From NCBI GenBank assembly GCA_947462335.1, contig OX381704.1:25629955-25693954 (forward strand): a DNA stretch of 64,000 bases, written 5' to 3'. This DNA comes from Harmothoe impar. Taxonomy: Eukaryota; Annelida; Polychaeta; Phyllodocida; Polynoidae. Within the stretch, counting starts at the first letter, position 1. The number at the start of each line of letters is the position of its first letter. The notes under the pieces are model-generated. The model was not told the DNA's origin. It saw only the letters and a list, made by a program, of their open reading frames with translations, and ran no database searches. The translations under genes were made by a program, and so were the position numbers. This document shows, in pieces, positions 1 through 14,191 of the stretch.

Positions 1-1666
1 CATCGTATTTAGCGTGTCCATCTGTCCATTGTGGTATATTTCTAACTGCAGCAGCTTACATGGTAAGTGAGTAGTGGCCGCAAACATAGCTTCCACACCA
101 TAACAAACCCTCCACCGCTGTCCAGAGGCCGACAGCAGGTCACGTGGTGTATGCCGTAGTGAGAGTCCTCCACCAAGTGTGATAGCTGCCTCACAAGCAG
201 TAGCCCTATGACAGCATTCGCTCAACAGCTTGACGTGTGGGTGGGTGCAGGAGGGGGGGGGGGTGCCCATGATAATATAATATATTATGTAGAATGCGAG
301 GTGCTATAGTATAGTAGGCCAAGTCCCTATATGACAGCATTGACTCAGCAGGTTATTGAATCGGCTATCTACAACTATGGAAGGTCTCTTCAATAACAGG
401 TAATGCCATAGTTAGGCTATGCCATTGACTGGATAGTTGTACATGTAGGCCTATACTGTGGGTATAATGAATTACAAACAACACAAAACAGTAGGCCTTA
501 TATAGTTGGTACCGCTTAAAAATACCACTTTTAGCAAATTCAAGTATCATTGATTAGTCAAAAAGCATATAATATATCGACAGACAGCTTTGGCCCAACC
601 CCCTCCTCAGGCTCCTGCAATTGGTGGAATTATTTTGTCTTTTATGGAGACACAATGTAAATCTGAGAGCTGGCAAAACCCCTTTGACAAGTGTGCAAAG
701 GAAAAACGACATGCCTAAAACATAAATACCGTTAGGAAATCGCCCCAAAAATTTGGAGTGCGGATTGTACAAGTTTTCCAAATTTCAATTTTTAGAAATA
801 ACTTCATTGAGAAGAGAAAACAGTGATGATATTATTAACAGTGTCGGCATGATTGATGAATGCAGCCCCTAGCGAGTAGATTTGCAAGGGCAACTTCAGA
901 AAAAGGATTTCTGTGTGGTTAACTGAATGAGCATACATAGTCCAAGTACAAAGGGTGTGTAAGTGACTGAAACACATATACTTTAATCACAGGAATTGCA
1001 TTATTTCTATTTTCTTTTACTGTAACTTTCCCTGATCGAAACAATAAAATGATTCTGGTTAAACCCTAAAGGGTTGGAAGTGGGGTTGGAAGTCACCCAA
1101 TCGCCAATACTGTCAATAATGCAGTAGGATAGGAATAACTTACGTTTTCGACACTTTTAGATATCAATAAAATGTGAAAAACATAGATTTTCCTATATAA
1201 CCTACATATTAGTTTTCAAGTTTAAAAAAAAAAAGCCTCCCTTATCACATTTTTCAGTCCCAAGTGGTAAGAAACCGCCTTTTTGAATGCCCTAAAAGCC
1301 TGGGTCTAAAAGTTCTTAATACAATTTTGAAGAATCTACTTGTACTTCATGCCTATCATAATATTCTAGCGTAATTAGATGGATTTTTAAGCATAATTTT
1401 ATGGCATAATCCAACTTTGAAAAGAGAAACATGTATACTAATGTATGAAGAGCACCCCAATCAGCCTGCCCTCCGTGACGTCACAACATGGCCAGTGCTG
1501 ATAAGACCAGGTGGGCTGTGTGTGGGTGGAGGGGCAGGGTGCGGCGGCCTACTGTATGGCAGCAGTTAGACTGTCAGAACCCTTATATGTACAAAGGCTA
1601 CGGGATGGTTATGATCTAAATAGTGCTTGGGAAAAGAAAAGATGTCAAAATCGTGTCACTGGTTCT
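1..1666. other. Non-coding stretch 3' of the first CABIT-SAM gene
   Basis: No reading frame here looks like a gene. The part next to 1667 probably holds the 3'UTR of the minus-strand gene ending there, but no clear polyadenylation signal on that strand could be assigned. Short homopolymers and a G-run near 250-263 are visible. Confidence 0.5.
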
Positions 1667-4600
1667 TTAACTACTCATCTTGGGCCTCCAGCCGTCCTTG
1701 ACAAATCGTTCTACCTGACGTGCCCTGAAGGACGAAAACCCAAACTCTGTCTGTAAATCGTCAGCAGTACATGTCAGCAGGAGGCGACCATCTACCAGGT
1801 TGTCAGTAAACTGCTGCACATGAGAGTCTAGTTTAAGTAGACGGAGGCAGTCACAGACCTCCTGTACACTCAAGGAGCTGATGTCCTCTGGTACCTGCTC
1901 AATGTTGGTGATTCTACCTGTTCCATCTACTGAGGGGGTTATGGACTGGGGAGAGGGCTCTCCAAGGGCCATATATATTATGGGGGCTATTGCAGAGTCC
2001 TGGTTTGGGGATGAGGTGGTGTCTGGCATTCTAGGTTTGATGAACTGCTTTTTAGGTGTCGGTGGCAGTTGTAGTGGATCGCTTGGAGGAGTAGGTGAAT
2101 GTACATGGCTGAGCTTGGTGTATTCGGGAGACGGGTATGATAAGCCCATGGGAAACAGATTCCCAGAGACCAGAGTACCAGATTTAGTTCTGTTTAGCTT
2201 TGCTTCCAATTCTTTCATGAAATTACCACGCATCATTCCAATATTATTAGGTGCACTAATGACCGTTTTCTGCTGCAGTTTTTCATAACCACTTCCAGTT
2301 TGAGCGAGGGGTTGTTTGAATTTTGGAGTAGTGGGCTGCATTCCCAACTGGTCTCCTTCCTTTGTGATATCTACCCTGGACAACTCTTTGAAGATGAGAG
2401 GTGGCGGCTTTGGTACACTCCCAAAGTGGGTATTCACCCAAGCTTCAGTCTCAGCAGGGCAGGGCAGTCTGGATGGACAACTTTTAGGAGGGTGTTCTGC
2501 CAACGCATCCCACTTGGAGACCTTCAAGCCAGACCGGGAGCCCCAGGGTCCAGCAGGAATATCCTCAACATAGGCGTAGGTTCCATCCTTTTTGGGCATC
2601 AGGTCGAAATAGCCACAGATATCTTGCACTGCAATATAGGGTTTGTATTATTTCGGACAGTATGGGCTACAAGCCATATATATGATGACTAACACAGTAA
2701 CAATGGTTATATGGATAATTGGCTACATTGATATATTCTTCAGCTGCCTCTGTCTACAGAAACAATACAGCTATATTGAACGTCCATATCAAAGGAAGTC
2801 CCTCATATCTAAAAGACATTAGCTTAGAGTACGGATGCTTAATGTTGATTCAACGTAAAACCTGAATTCAATTCAATTTCCAATTCAATTCAATTCTTTA
2901 TTTCAGACTCATTTGAAGTACAATGGTCCATAGGTTATATAGCAAAATAATATATTAAAAAGAAGAACATGAGTATGTTGTATACCATTTATACATTCTT
3001 TCTTGCTAATTCCTGTCTTGATAGGTGCCTCAGCACTGAATGTAGGCCTAATGTTGAGTTTGACTTATGACTTATATAAGAATATATACTTTTGAACCAC
3101 GGTGTGCTGCCGGATTAATTAGAAAAGAAGAGATATATTAGGTCTAGCAATCTTTCTAAAGTCGTATGTCTCCACATGCTAACAAAGAGTTCTGTAAAAC
3201 TGATCGGGAGCTTCTTTTTACTGTGTATCATGCTAATTGGTCAATACTCACATTTGTCGTCCACTGGTGTATTCATCAAGAATGAAGCTTCTGCCTGTAC
3301 ATATTTCAATGCCTTACTAAGATTTTTGTTATGTAATCCTTTGGCCATCACACAGGTCAGACTTGAAGAGGTGGGCAGGGCATAAAGAGCATCCATGTTG
3401 ACTTTACCTGTTCAATGAAAATAGCATAGATAGAAAGCTGTATAGCTGAAAATCATATACTTACACTGACATTGGCGAATCAGAGCGGATATTTATATAG
3501 AATTTGATTGTCCAATTCAATTTGTAGTCACGTTGAAAAGTATTCTGTAGTTTCTTCTTTGCAACAAAATACCTAATTTAGGTGTTCTTAAAACTGTTGT
3601 AGATATGAAAGGTAACTTTAACTAAGTCACCCATTTAGGACATTTGACAATAAGTTACATTACATTACTACATATCTTGTAGTTCTTTTTAAAGAAAGTT
3701 CACCTTGTGAAATAGGGCTGCACTTGACATACTCTAACAGGTGTGATGACTTCAGCAACATTGAGCCAAAGTACTTAGAGTTGTATAGAGTAGTTCCTAC
3801 AGAGAATATGGATGTCATACTTGAGTCAAACTCGGCTCTAAGTGGAGGAGCGTAGATAGATACAACGCTTGATAGTGGAAGAGTAACTGAAATTAATTCA
3901 AGGAATATCTTTTATAAAATTATATCACCGTGGTGGAATTCCCAATGAAAAAAAACAGACAGTTTGCTTAAGGTTGATGGTAGGCATTGATTGGGGATGT
4001 CTATTACACCAATATGGTGAGTGTAGTTTGTTGTATGGTGGTTACGCTTTGTTTAAGTTTTAAAGTACTACTTCCAAGGATTTCTTCGGATTTGTTTTAA
4101 TGAAGAATGAGTATCATGTCATCATTGAAAGATAAGGTGGTAGTCACATTTAAAACGGTCTGTCATCTTTTGTGATGTCTGATATTTTATCGCTGTACTT
4201 TATACAGGACTATCCACTATATATACCATTGTGCTTGCTTTTTTCTGGGTCATCGAATGACACAGAAAGCTTATGGTCATGGCTAGTAGGTATGCTAATT
4301 AAGACTTTGTCTGCATTTTCTGCCAGCACTCGTTCCTGTTGTCCCCAACCATAGAAGACGAATGTCTGCAAGAGAATGGATGTATCATCCTTAGGCCCAT
4401 TTTCCACTAGCCAATCTGGGAGTCCTATCCATCGATAGACCCACTACAACCACCGATCGGTCACGGAGCTGTCGGTAGGTCAATCGGTGGATATGGGTGA
4501 AAATAAACCATGTGCAGACTTACAGTCGGCAAACCAACCAGCCATAATCAGTACTGCATCAGCTGGTGGCACTCATATAAAGTTAAAATGTGGGTATATC

Positions 4601-4871
4601 AAAATCGGCTGATGGAAAATTTTGTAACAGAGGTCAATATACTTTATAAAGAAGCATGTTTCTTTTCCATACTAAGCTTCTAAGGTATTTAGATGAAATA
4701 GTATTAAGTGTAACTTACATCGTCTGGGGCATAGTTATCCTTCATTCTACTTCCGTTGTGACCCTGGACAAGCCTCATTAATAATGGATATTCTAGTGAA
4801 TGTGATGAGTGTAACAAATCCAGCAGGGAGAATGTCTCCTCCGACCAGATTATATTCCTTGATGCTAACAT
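1667..4871 (-). CDS. CABIT-SAM adaptor protein, GAREM-like, copy A (479 aa, 5 exons)
   Basis: Likely a cytoplasmic adaptor of the GAREM/THEMIS type; human GAREM1 links receptor tyrosine kinases to GRB2/MAPK signalling (family knowledge). Coding exons on the minus strand: 4871-4719, 4365-4227, 3886-3704, 3407-3252, 2628-1667. All junctions are GT/AG, phases are 0,1,1,1, and the 1440-nt sum closes exactly on the stop. The ATG (MLASRNIIWSEE) is preceded by an in-frame TAG 12 nt upstream. Exons 1-4 (about residues 1-159) align with the two downstream paralogs and correspond to a CABIT-like region. Exon 5 encodes a proline-rich linker (PPTPPSDPLQLPPTPKK) and a SAM domain from about residue 403, ending GWRPKMSS; human GAREM1 ends GWRPKI. 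Role by homology only; structure is strongly supported. Confidence 0.86.
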
Positions 4872-7245
4872 TGTGAATGCCTAGATATAGCCTTGATGCA
4901 CCACACAGTGCCTCTAAAGTGAGTGATACTTCTGTATGCGAAACAGGGAAGGTTCCGAGGTGAAGTGCAGTGACCTAGAACTATTCTTCCTGATAGACCA
5001 ATATGTTAACCCTACATTCATCAGAGACACTGTATGTATAGTGTGTCCCATTTAAAGTTAAAACATCAAAAGAAATAGGATAAAGTGTCACCCTTGGAGC
5101 TTGGGTCAGCCACTTAGCCATGTTTTCAACACCAAAGCGTTTATCAACATTGACTCAAAGATTATCGGAAAACGTGAACCACCCTTTTTTCATACAATGT
5201 CTTTCTCAAAACCCTATGTCAATGTTCAATAAATAATGTCTTTTAACAAACGTTGACCAGATCACCATTAGTAAACCATCAGTGAATGTTACTCAAGGGT
5301 CACCCAACGTTTTTTGTTACCTGGAGTGTCTATGTAGTCTCTTTGCTGTTCAATGCAATGTATGTTTGTAGAAACCATTTACTTGAAGCTGGGATCGGGT
5401 TGGCCTCGGGATAAATAAAGCACTTCAATCAAACTTTTAGGAAAATGGGGAGAAAAGTATGTTATAGACCCCATACCCCATTTCTATGCTGCTTTTCCTT
5501 CTCCATCTACTTACATCATCCCATCTACTGTTTATTCATCATGTACCTTGTGCCTGATAATGGTGTAGTATTGAAATTGTGAAATTTGTTCATGCTTACT
5601 GAGTACATGCCCATACTACAAACATCATTGATACACTTTTTTTTGCATTCAAGTTGATATAATGTATAGCGCGTCACGAACGTGTTGTTTTGTCAATAAA
5701 CGAGTTCGTTTAGAGCTCATTGAAAAGAAAAATATCTCCCGTACTCCCTATATCTCCCATACTCCCTACTTATTTGATTGACTACAGTGGCAGATCCAGG
5801 ATTGTGAAGAGGGTTAGGGGGCTATTCGAAACATTTTTCCTTGGATACTTTTGGGGCTAATCCTACATTTAAAAAACTCAAGTTCCCCCCCCCCCACCCC
5901 CAAAAAAAGCAGGGGGCGCACACACCCTCCCACTACAGGGCTTCCATGCAATGTCTCTACATACACATACATGCTAGCGTTTTGCATACTTTACATAATT
6001 GTATTGCATGAATCTGAAAGATAGATTCTCATTGGTATAATGTCTTTATTGCAAGGAATTATTTACATGTGTTGATCCTTGGTGATGTAACATATATATG
6101 CAATCAACTGCACTTCAATCAACATCAGGAAGCTAAGTTTAGCGGTACTATTTTTGCTCCCACTGTAGATATTGTTAGTTCTTCTTACTATTTACATACA
6201 CTATTCAATATAATCATGATAGCCAGCAGTCAATGATGAAAGTTTTTGAAACAACAATTGTATGATTATGTAGAACAACAGGTGAATCATCATCCTATAG
6301 GTGTTGGCATGGGGAAAATTCTCATGTTTCAATCATATGTTGCTACTTCCATGTTTGAAGACTGTCACTTTATAACCAGTAGGCCTACTCGTATAGAGAT
6401 GTATCTACTATTCTTGAAGGTGATATCATACATTGGCAATTCAATTATGTAATGACTTGTTTGCAGAATTTGACATTGACAACTCGGGGGTTTTAAAAGT
6501 CAACAGAAATGGGCAAAATAGGTGGTATGAATATCAATGGGGAGCCACCACACTTTTAATATCAGCAGGGGTGATACAGGTCCATCAACAATTGACAAGG
6601 TTCCCACATGTCAGTAGAGAATCGATAGGGGCAATTCAGGCCTTCTAAACATCAATGTTGTAATACAAAATTTGACAGCCTCAATAATTTGGGTAAACAT
6701 TTCTAAGCACTCGCAGATCAGGATATCTGTTCTAGTATGTAATTCAATTTGCATTGATTGTCTTGACATGATATCAAATAATGTTAAATTGGTTCTAACA
6801 TCATATCAACATGGAGCATACAGTGTTCCTATGCTCCCAGCTAAGGTCGTCAATATAGCACTCAGTAAAGTAATATTTTAAAGGTTTTTAAGGTATAATA
6901 TAAAACCAATATGGCTGCCAGGGTCATGGAGTGCATACTGGACTGACTACAGTGCAAGATGTTGGTCCTTATCATATGGGCAGTTACAGATCTCATCTTA
7001 GTTTACCACCGGTTCAGGAGAGTCCTATCCACCTGGTCCCTCTGGAAACTCCTCCAATGTCGTAATGAATTCTGAATGCTGTTTAGATTTACCTGCCCTG
7101 CATTTATCCCATGGACATAAGCCCAAAACCTTTAAAGTGCAATATCACGAGTATTGAGCCAGCTGGCTTTTAACTAATCATTTCTCTTGGACCTCAATGC
7201 CTCTTTTACTTAACTGCATAACCTAGATATCCAGCCATATTCTCC
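4872..7245. other. Spacer between copies A and B, containing the likely 3'UTR of copy B
   Basis: No gene is recognised. The stretch 6045-7245 is probably the minus-strand 3'UTR of copy B. It resembles the region 3' of copy C (for example 6735-6800 against 15700-15760, and 5985-6110 against 15040-15180), so the tandem duplications included flanking DNA. A C-run lies at 5886-5905. Confidence 0.5.
6045..6050 (-). promoter_or_regulatory. Probable polyadenylation signal AATAAA of copy B
   Basis: AATAAA on the minus strand in the context TTGCAATAAAGACAT, about 1.2 kb after the copy B stop codon. The equivalent position after copy C (15107-15112) carries TTGCAATAAAAGCAT, so the signal and its surroundings are conserved between paralogs. 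Confidence 0.5.
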
Positions 7246-8913
7246 TTAACTACTCATCTTGGGCCTCCAGCCATCCTTGAAAAAACGCTCTACCTGACGG
7301 GCCCTGAAGCTGGAAAACCCAAACTCTGTCTGTAAATCGTCAGCAGTACATGTCAGCAGGAGGCGACCATCTACCAGGTTGTCAGTGAACTGCTGCACAT
7401 GAGAGTCTAGTTTAAGTAGACGGAGGCAGTCACACACCTCCTGTACACTCAGGGAGCTGATGTCCTCTGGTACCTGCTCCAGGTTGCTGATTCTCTTGCA
7501 TCCCACCTTTACTAAGGGGGTTATGGACTGAGGAGAGACCTCTCCATGGGCCATTGTACTCATGGAGGTTATTGCAGAGTGCTGATTTGGGGATGAAGTA
7601 GTGCCCAGCCATCTTGGGATGAAGGGGTTTTCAGGTGTTGGTGGACTCTGTAATGGATCCCTGGGAGGAATAGGTGGATGTATACGGATAGAGGAGTTGT
7701 TTATTGGGGGTGGATATGGAACACCCGTAGACAATGATGTCTCAGTGCCAGGTTTATTTCTGTTTAGCTTCGCTTCCAACTCTTTCATGAAGTCACCACT
7801 CTGCATTCTACCATCAGTCGGTCCCTTTATGACAGGTTTCCTTAGAAATATTTCATGACTACTTCTGATTTCAGACAGAGGTGGTTCGAAGCTGGTAGAT
7901 GTAGTGGATGTTGGGGTGGAAGTTGTGGGCTGCAATCCTAACTGGTCTCCATCCCTGTTCTCTGCCATCCTGGACTGCTCTAGGTAGGTAAAAGATGGAG
8001 GCTTGGGTGTATCATCAGTCTTGGTTCTCACAGGGCATTGTGGTCTGGTTGGATCATTTACCACACTTTTAGGAGGGGGTTCTATTGCCAACCGATCCCT
8101 CTTGGGGATTTTATAGCCAAGTGGGGAGCCCCAAGGTCCAGCAGGAATGTCATCAATGTACTCATAGTCCTCGTCCTTCTGGGGCACCAGGTCAGAATAA
8201 CCACAGATACCCAGTACTGTAATATAAGAAATGTAAAAGCAACTTAATCCAAGAGACTAATTATATATACAAATGAGACTACTTGATATTATATATGAAA
8301 CTCATTATATAGATGCATCTACTAAAATAGAAACAGCCAATAAAGACCAGACATCAGGGAGTGATGGGAATTGTAGGTAGAGCGAGATCTAAGTTTGCAC
8401 CCCTGTCTGCCTACCTGTTATAGGTCAACAGAGGTCCAAATTAAGATACCATACCATGGCATACTGATGTCCAACCTGGCATAACAGGGTCTCTGGTCCT
8501 CATCTGTAATGAGTTATCAGGCAATTACTAAGGGTTGTATAAATGTAACCTTGGCTCTCCTAGCTAAAAGGGGAAGACAGACATGTCCAGTATCATTTTC
8601 AGCTGGCCTAACATTTTCACCACGTACTTTCTTTCTTGCCAGTAGGCCTACTCACGTTTTTGGTCCACTGCTGTACCCATTAAGAAGAGAGTTTCCCTCT
8701 GTACACCATCCAGCACTGTCCTAAGATCTAGTCCGTCACGTAATGCCTTGGCTGTCACACAAGTCAGACTCAAGGAGGTAGGAAGGACGTGTAGATCATC
8801 CACATTGATTTCACCTACTGAGAAAACAGTTTACCAATAGATTTATTGGTTAGGCCAACACTAGATTAAGGGACCCTACCAGAGATTGCAGTGATTCCTA
8901 TTTAGCATATATA

Positions 8914-8984
<71 letters not shown>

Positions 8985-11900
8985 GGGAGTATAAATGGGG
9001 TAAGACGCTTGAAGCACACCACAGTCAAGGCCGACTTGATCAGCAGAATAGATTGTCCCAACATAATTGAGACTACGTCTGCCAGTTATCAACTCAGTTA
9101 ACTGATTATGTCTGATCCAGTCATCCGATCCAGTCTGCAGGCTTAAAGCAATAATTGAACCCCAAATACTGGGCCATGCCTGTATTATCACTTGAGTTGT
9201 CATACTGTCAGTTATAATTTGATAGAGTTTCTTGACAGATTACCTTGTGAAATAGGGCTGCACTTGACATACTCTAACAGGTGTGATGACTTCAGCAACA
9301 TTGAACCAAAATCACTAGAGCTGTATAGAGTACTTCCTACATAGAATATCGATGTCACGCTTGAGTCAAACTCCACTCTGACAGGGGGAGCATAGATAGA
9401 CACAACGCTTGATAGTGGAAGAGTAACTGTAATACATGCATGTCATAATTAAGAAAGCGGAAGCTTAACAAAAAAAAACACTGGAAGGATCTTATGTGAA
9501 GTACAATATATTGCAATAAAAGACTTGGTTAATATTTTTAGAATTATAGGGATGTTTAAAGTTTGAGTTCTAGAATTCTTATTAGGCAATTTACAAAAAT
9601 AACGCCTTTCACCATCACCAACACAGAGAAAAGTAGAGGAGTCGCCACAACTGTGACAGCCAGAGTCACAGTTTGTCTCCCACCGGACACCTGTAGAGGA
9701 GAGTCGAATGAGTTTGACTCTCCATTCCTGAAGAGTCAACAGCAGTTGACCCATCAAAAGAGGGGGAGTCAAAATTGAATACATGAGTGCATGTAGGTCA
9801 GGTGGATTGTACTTATGCCAGGGTAGAGTGGGGGCAACAGGTGTATATAATTAGGGGACAGGCCGGGTGAGCTCTATGAGAGGAGTGATTAGAGGATGTT
9901 ATAGAGAAGTCAATAACAAAACATGTTTTCATGTCCACCACTTCTCCTTGTGTGAGAGGGCTAAGTTACACCTGCCTCACACTACACTCTGCAGGCCATT
10001 GGTCACATACATCAAATTAGATACCAATAGCATAGGTCTATGTAGTAAGCAGTGCCATACATTATATCTCAAACAGTTAGTGCCCAGCCTTAAAGTTATT
10101 TCCCTTGACCAGAAATAATTATGTTGACTAAGATCTATACTGTCGATGTTCTTAGAGTGTATTGTTTAGTTTATCATCACATTTAATTCAGACAAGTTAA
10201 CTGTAAAAGCTTTCCCATTGACAATCCTTAACCACACCTTTTAGACATAATGGACCTTGCTATAAAGAACCAAAACAGTATAGCATGTAACAATGTCTGA
10301 AGTATTGATAGTGGCTCTGGCTTGTGGTTGTCACTGGTACCAAACTAGTGTTGGTTGCCCCATCAGGTGGTTTCATATGAAACTATTATCAGAGTCAACA
10401 CATTTTTTATTTAACCCTTCATGGAGTGTCAAACTACAAATGACTCTGCTGTGGGTACAGCTGCACTTGACTCTGCACTGAAGATAGAGTCAAGTTGTAC
10501 AAGGCCCAAGGGGTATGACTGGAGTAGCTGTGACCCCTCCACCAGAGTCATGATGACTCTGCTACCAGAGTCAACTAGAGTTGACTATGGTAAAAGAGCC
10601 ATGGTAACACCTTTACTTCTCTCTGTGAAAGTAATATCAACTCTCTCAACTAGAATATTAGACTATTTCATATGCCATAGTTTGCAAACCATATGCATTT
10701 CATAAATGATGCTGTATGCCTAAATGAAACCGTGTATAGTGCGATACTTGATTGACCTACCACAACTCTGTATACCATAAAGTTTTCATGTGAAACAATG
10801 CTATATCTTGAGGACCATAGTCCATTGACTTGTATCGTATTTATAACATCACTCTGTGAATAAAATACGTTATAAACTCAAATACCTCTGTGCTTGCTCT
10901 GCTCTGCATCATAGGTGTACACAGAGAGTTTATGCTCATGGCTAGTGGGGATGCTGATAGAGATTTTGTCTGTGTTTTCTGCCAACACTCGTTCCTGTTT
11001 CCCCCAACCATAGAATACAAATGTCTGCAACAAGATGAAGAGACAGACACAATTAAAATTGATTTAAAAACCTGGGATATCGATTTTTCAATTTCTGCAA
11101 ATCCATAGCCGGTTCCTTACACTTCAGCCTACTTTGAGAATTTTGAGCCATGCTTAATCCATTAATTTGTAGGCTAATCATGTATACCAGCATTTGATTT
11201 AATTTCAACAGCTCCATATTTGACGACCTCGATTCTTTAAATTGGTGTAATAACAGACAATACAACCTGTTTTATGTTTTATTTTAAATGAATTTCAAAA
11301 AAAAAGTAATTTTAAGGACTGTTTTACATCTTTTTATGAATCCATGATATTATACTCACACCTTATAGTTAAATCTCCTGTTATCAACAAACAGAACTGT
11401 GCAATAATCTTCTGACACAATTTATGACTGATTATGACATGGCGTCATAATTATTGTATATCAATTAACTCTTGTTTCAATTTTAGAATAAAACATAATT
11501 ACTTTGCACTTTTCATGTAATAGTTAACCCAATAAAACCTTTAAGTTAAAAAGACAAATTGGCATCTGTGGTACTGCTGAGTCACTTTGTTATAAAAGGG
11601 TCGTAACCCAAAGTTTTCTATATATTCTGTATGTGTAAAAAAAAAGAGATTGTTGAGCAGACATTCTTGTATTTATAAGCTATTAGAATCAAATAGTAAC
11701 CGTCCGTAGGTACATCACCATGCGTAGGTACATGATCTAAATTTGCAGGGAAACCCTAATAACCAGCACATCACCGTCCGTCACCGTGCGTAGGTCCATA
11801 AGAAAAATGTGTATTCAAGGGGAAAGTATCAGCCACAAGTTTTTGTTGCATGTGTTTTTAGTATTATGTCATAGTTTGTACAGAAAGTTAGAAAAAAAGC

Positions 11901-13364
11901 TTTATTTAGGCTCAATATAGCATACTATTCCTGTCACATTCCATTGGTCCCATCAGCATGCATAGGTCCATATTAAAATGGCCATAAATTATTTATTTAA
12001 TGACAGTAATGTTCCCAATTTTATCAACTTACTCCCTGATATGATATACATGGGCTGTTAGAGAATATAAGCAATATCTGCAATGACTGATTTTAACCCT
12101 CTCGAGGCCCTGTGATCCATTTTCGTGAGAATTGACCATGCGAATGTGTGTTTGTGTATATATATATACTTGTTTTCGGCTAGCTATGTAATTTTTCCAC
12201 CTATCACAAGGGGTACTTCTCAACATCTAGGGTCTACTTTCTTGATTAATCCTCGAACAATGATCTATTTTTAGCAGAAGAGATCGAAGATCCTTAGAAC
12301 AAGACTGCATTTCCTCAATAGATTTCCTCAAGCATGGTATATTAGGGTAATGCTTTGGGATCAGAATCCTTGTATTCAGAGTAAGAGTTGTCAGAGGTCC
12401 AGCCGCACACACGTGTAAAAAGAATCAAGATAATAGTACAGTTTCACATAGACATCATAATGCGATTGACATTAAAATACACAGCACATTTCTTGTGTCG
12501 TTATACAGCCGGTACCCCACTGCATTGACTGGTTAAAAATATAACAAACTCTGACACGTGATTAAGTCGGTCTGAAGTAAAGTGCCCCCTTGACCCTCCT
12601 ACCGCTCTTTATAAGCCCATAGTATACGCCGGTTCTTGCTTACAGCTCTCACTATAACTGCAGGGACAGCAAGCATTTTTCCTTCAACATGGGCCGATAT
12701 GATTGAATATAGCCGCATCCAAGTGTCATTTGCAAATTGTTAAGATGAATAATGCATTCGGTTGAAATGCATGACTGAATATTTGGATCAAAGTAATAAA
12801 AACAACCGGTAGGCAGACTGTGGACTGGGAATTTGCCACCTCAGCAGTTGGTATACTGTTGGTATACTACTTGCCCTTTGTTGTTATTATGCATTAATGC
12901 TGCCTTGGCAAATGGGTGGCCATTGCTGCATTCAAACATCATGCCAACCCCATGCAGTTTACATACACAGAAAAGTGAGAGTCATTGTCGCTAAAACTAC
13001 CCTCACTGCCTGACTCTCAGGTGAGGGTAGTTTTAGCGACAATGACTCTCACTTTTCTGAGGGTGTACTTACTCCCATTATTAATTTATTACAATATATA
13101 AGTAAATCTTCTATTAGAGATGGACAATAAAAATATATTTCACTTATAATGGGAAAATAGAGACAGTGAATTCGGTTAGGTCTGTGATAAGCATATAATG
13201 TTATACCTTACCTCCTCCGGGTCATAGTTCTCCTCCGTTGTGCTGGCATAATGACCCTGGACAACCTTCACCAATAACGGATACTCCAGTGAGGGTGAGG
13301 AGTGTAACAGATCAAGTAGGGAGAACTTCTCCTGGGACCAGATTATATTCTTTGATGCCAGCAT
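7246..13364 (-). CDS. CABIT-SAM adaptor protein, GAREM-like, copy B (534 aa, 5 exons)
   Basis: Second member of the tandem family; putative signalling adaptor (inference from GAREM). Minus-strand coding exons: 13364-13212, 11024-10886, 9426-9244, 8814-8656, 8216-7246. GT/AG borders and phases match copy A, and the 1605-nt sum closes in frame. The ATG (MLASKNIIWSQ) follows an in-frame TAA 12 nt upstream. Exons 1-4 give the CABIT-like region. Exon 5 opens with an acidic Tyr motif (DEDYEYIDDIPAGPWGS) and continues with a proline-rich linker (HPPIPPRDPLQSPPTPENP), plausible SH2/SH3 ligands. The C-terminal SAM domain (LSVQEVCDCLRLLKL...GWRPKMSS) is almost identical to copy A although the linkers differ. 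Introns carry a (TA)n tract (about 8905-8981) and a cluster of AGAGTC/GACTCT motifs (about 9620-9760 and 10430-10600). Confidence 0.87.
8905..8981. repeat. (TA)n microsatellite in intron 3 of copy B
   Basis: About 75 bp of nearly perfect TA dinucleotides. Open frames spelling Ile-Tyr repeats here are artefacts of the repeat. Confidence 0.95.
12969..13058. repeat. Perfect 38-bp inverted repeat with 14-nt loop
   Basis: Left arm 12969-13006 and right arm 13021-13058 are exact reverse complements, separated by 14 nt. The arm begins AGAAAAGTGAGAGTCATTG. A diverged single copy of the same arm occurs at about 52026-52057, so the arm is probably the terminal repeat of a small non-autonomous element. 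It lies in intron 1 of copy B. Confidence 0.85.
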
Positions 13365-14130
13365 GGTGAATGTTTAGACAGGTATGGTCGTGCTGTAGCA
13401 CATACACTCTGTGCATATACAGTGAGCGTTACAAGTATAGGGTGAAGGGAGGGTAAATTCCCCACAAGGAAGTGCGAATGAATAGAATCCACCAACCTGA
13501 CCTAGAAAAAGTTTGCCCAATACATATAGTATGCTCATGGTACAGTTAACACAGACACTGTGTCTAGGGCCAATAGAATATCAAAATACAAAAATAGGGC
13601 CAGGGAGGGCATTCAGTACACGTCACAAACGCATGGACGTGTTTTTTGTAGGATTTATATTGCACATTTGACTTTTACGAGTTTGTGACGTGTTCTGCAA
13701 GACCACCCTGACATAGATAATGAAATAGGTCTCTTTTCATGACCTGTGTGTGAGCGATGCAAGGATATGCCTATGAGGCACAATATGTACATAGATATTG
13801 GTGGATACACAGAAGTAAACACAGTCGTCATGGTCTGTTTTTTTCCCCTCTGTATAGTGACATCACGATATTACTCTACAATACATCGATTTCTATACGC
13901 CCACTGTATAGAATTGTTTATTTTGGTACAATATTTTATTGCAGGGAATTATTTACAGTACATGTACTTTTATAATCTAGTTTGAGTTAATAGTATATTA
14001 CGCATTGTTCATTCAATTAGTTATGCATCTTTGTTAGGTTTAGTAAGTATTGGTATTTCTGTTTTCATCACATTTCGCACTAAAGTTTATCCAGTGTTCT
14101 GGCTGGGCTACCATGCAATGCCACCAGACA

Positions 14131-14158
14131 TACGTACATACATACATACATACATACA

Positions 14159-14185
<27 letters not shown>
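14131..14185. repeat. (CATA)n microsatellite
   Basis: About 14 tetranucleotide units, with a few more after a short interruption (about 14193-14208). Cys-Met-Tyr-Val and Tyr-Ile-His-Thr frames across it are artefacts. Confidence 0.95.

Positions 14186-14191
<6 letters not shown>

Noticed and set aside
8876..9203. Frames rich in Ile-Tyr
   Set aside because: (TA)n microsatellite translation, no coding features.
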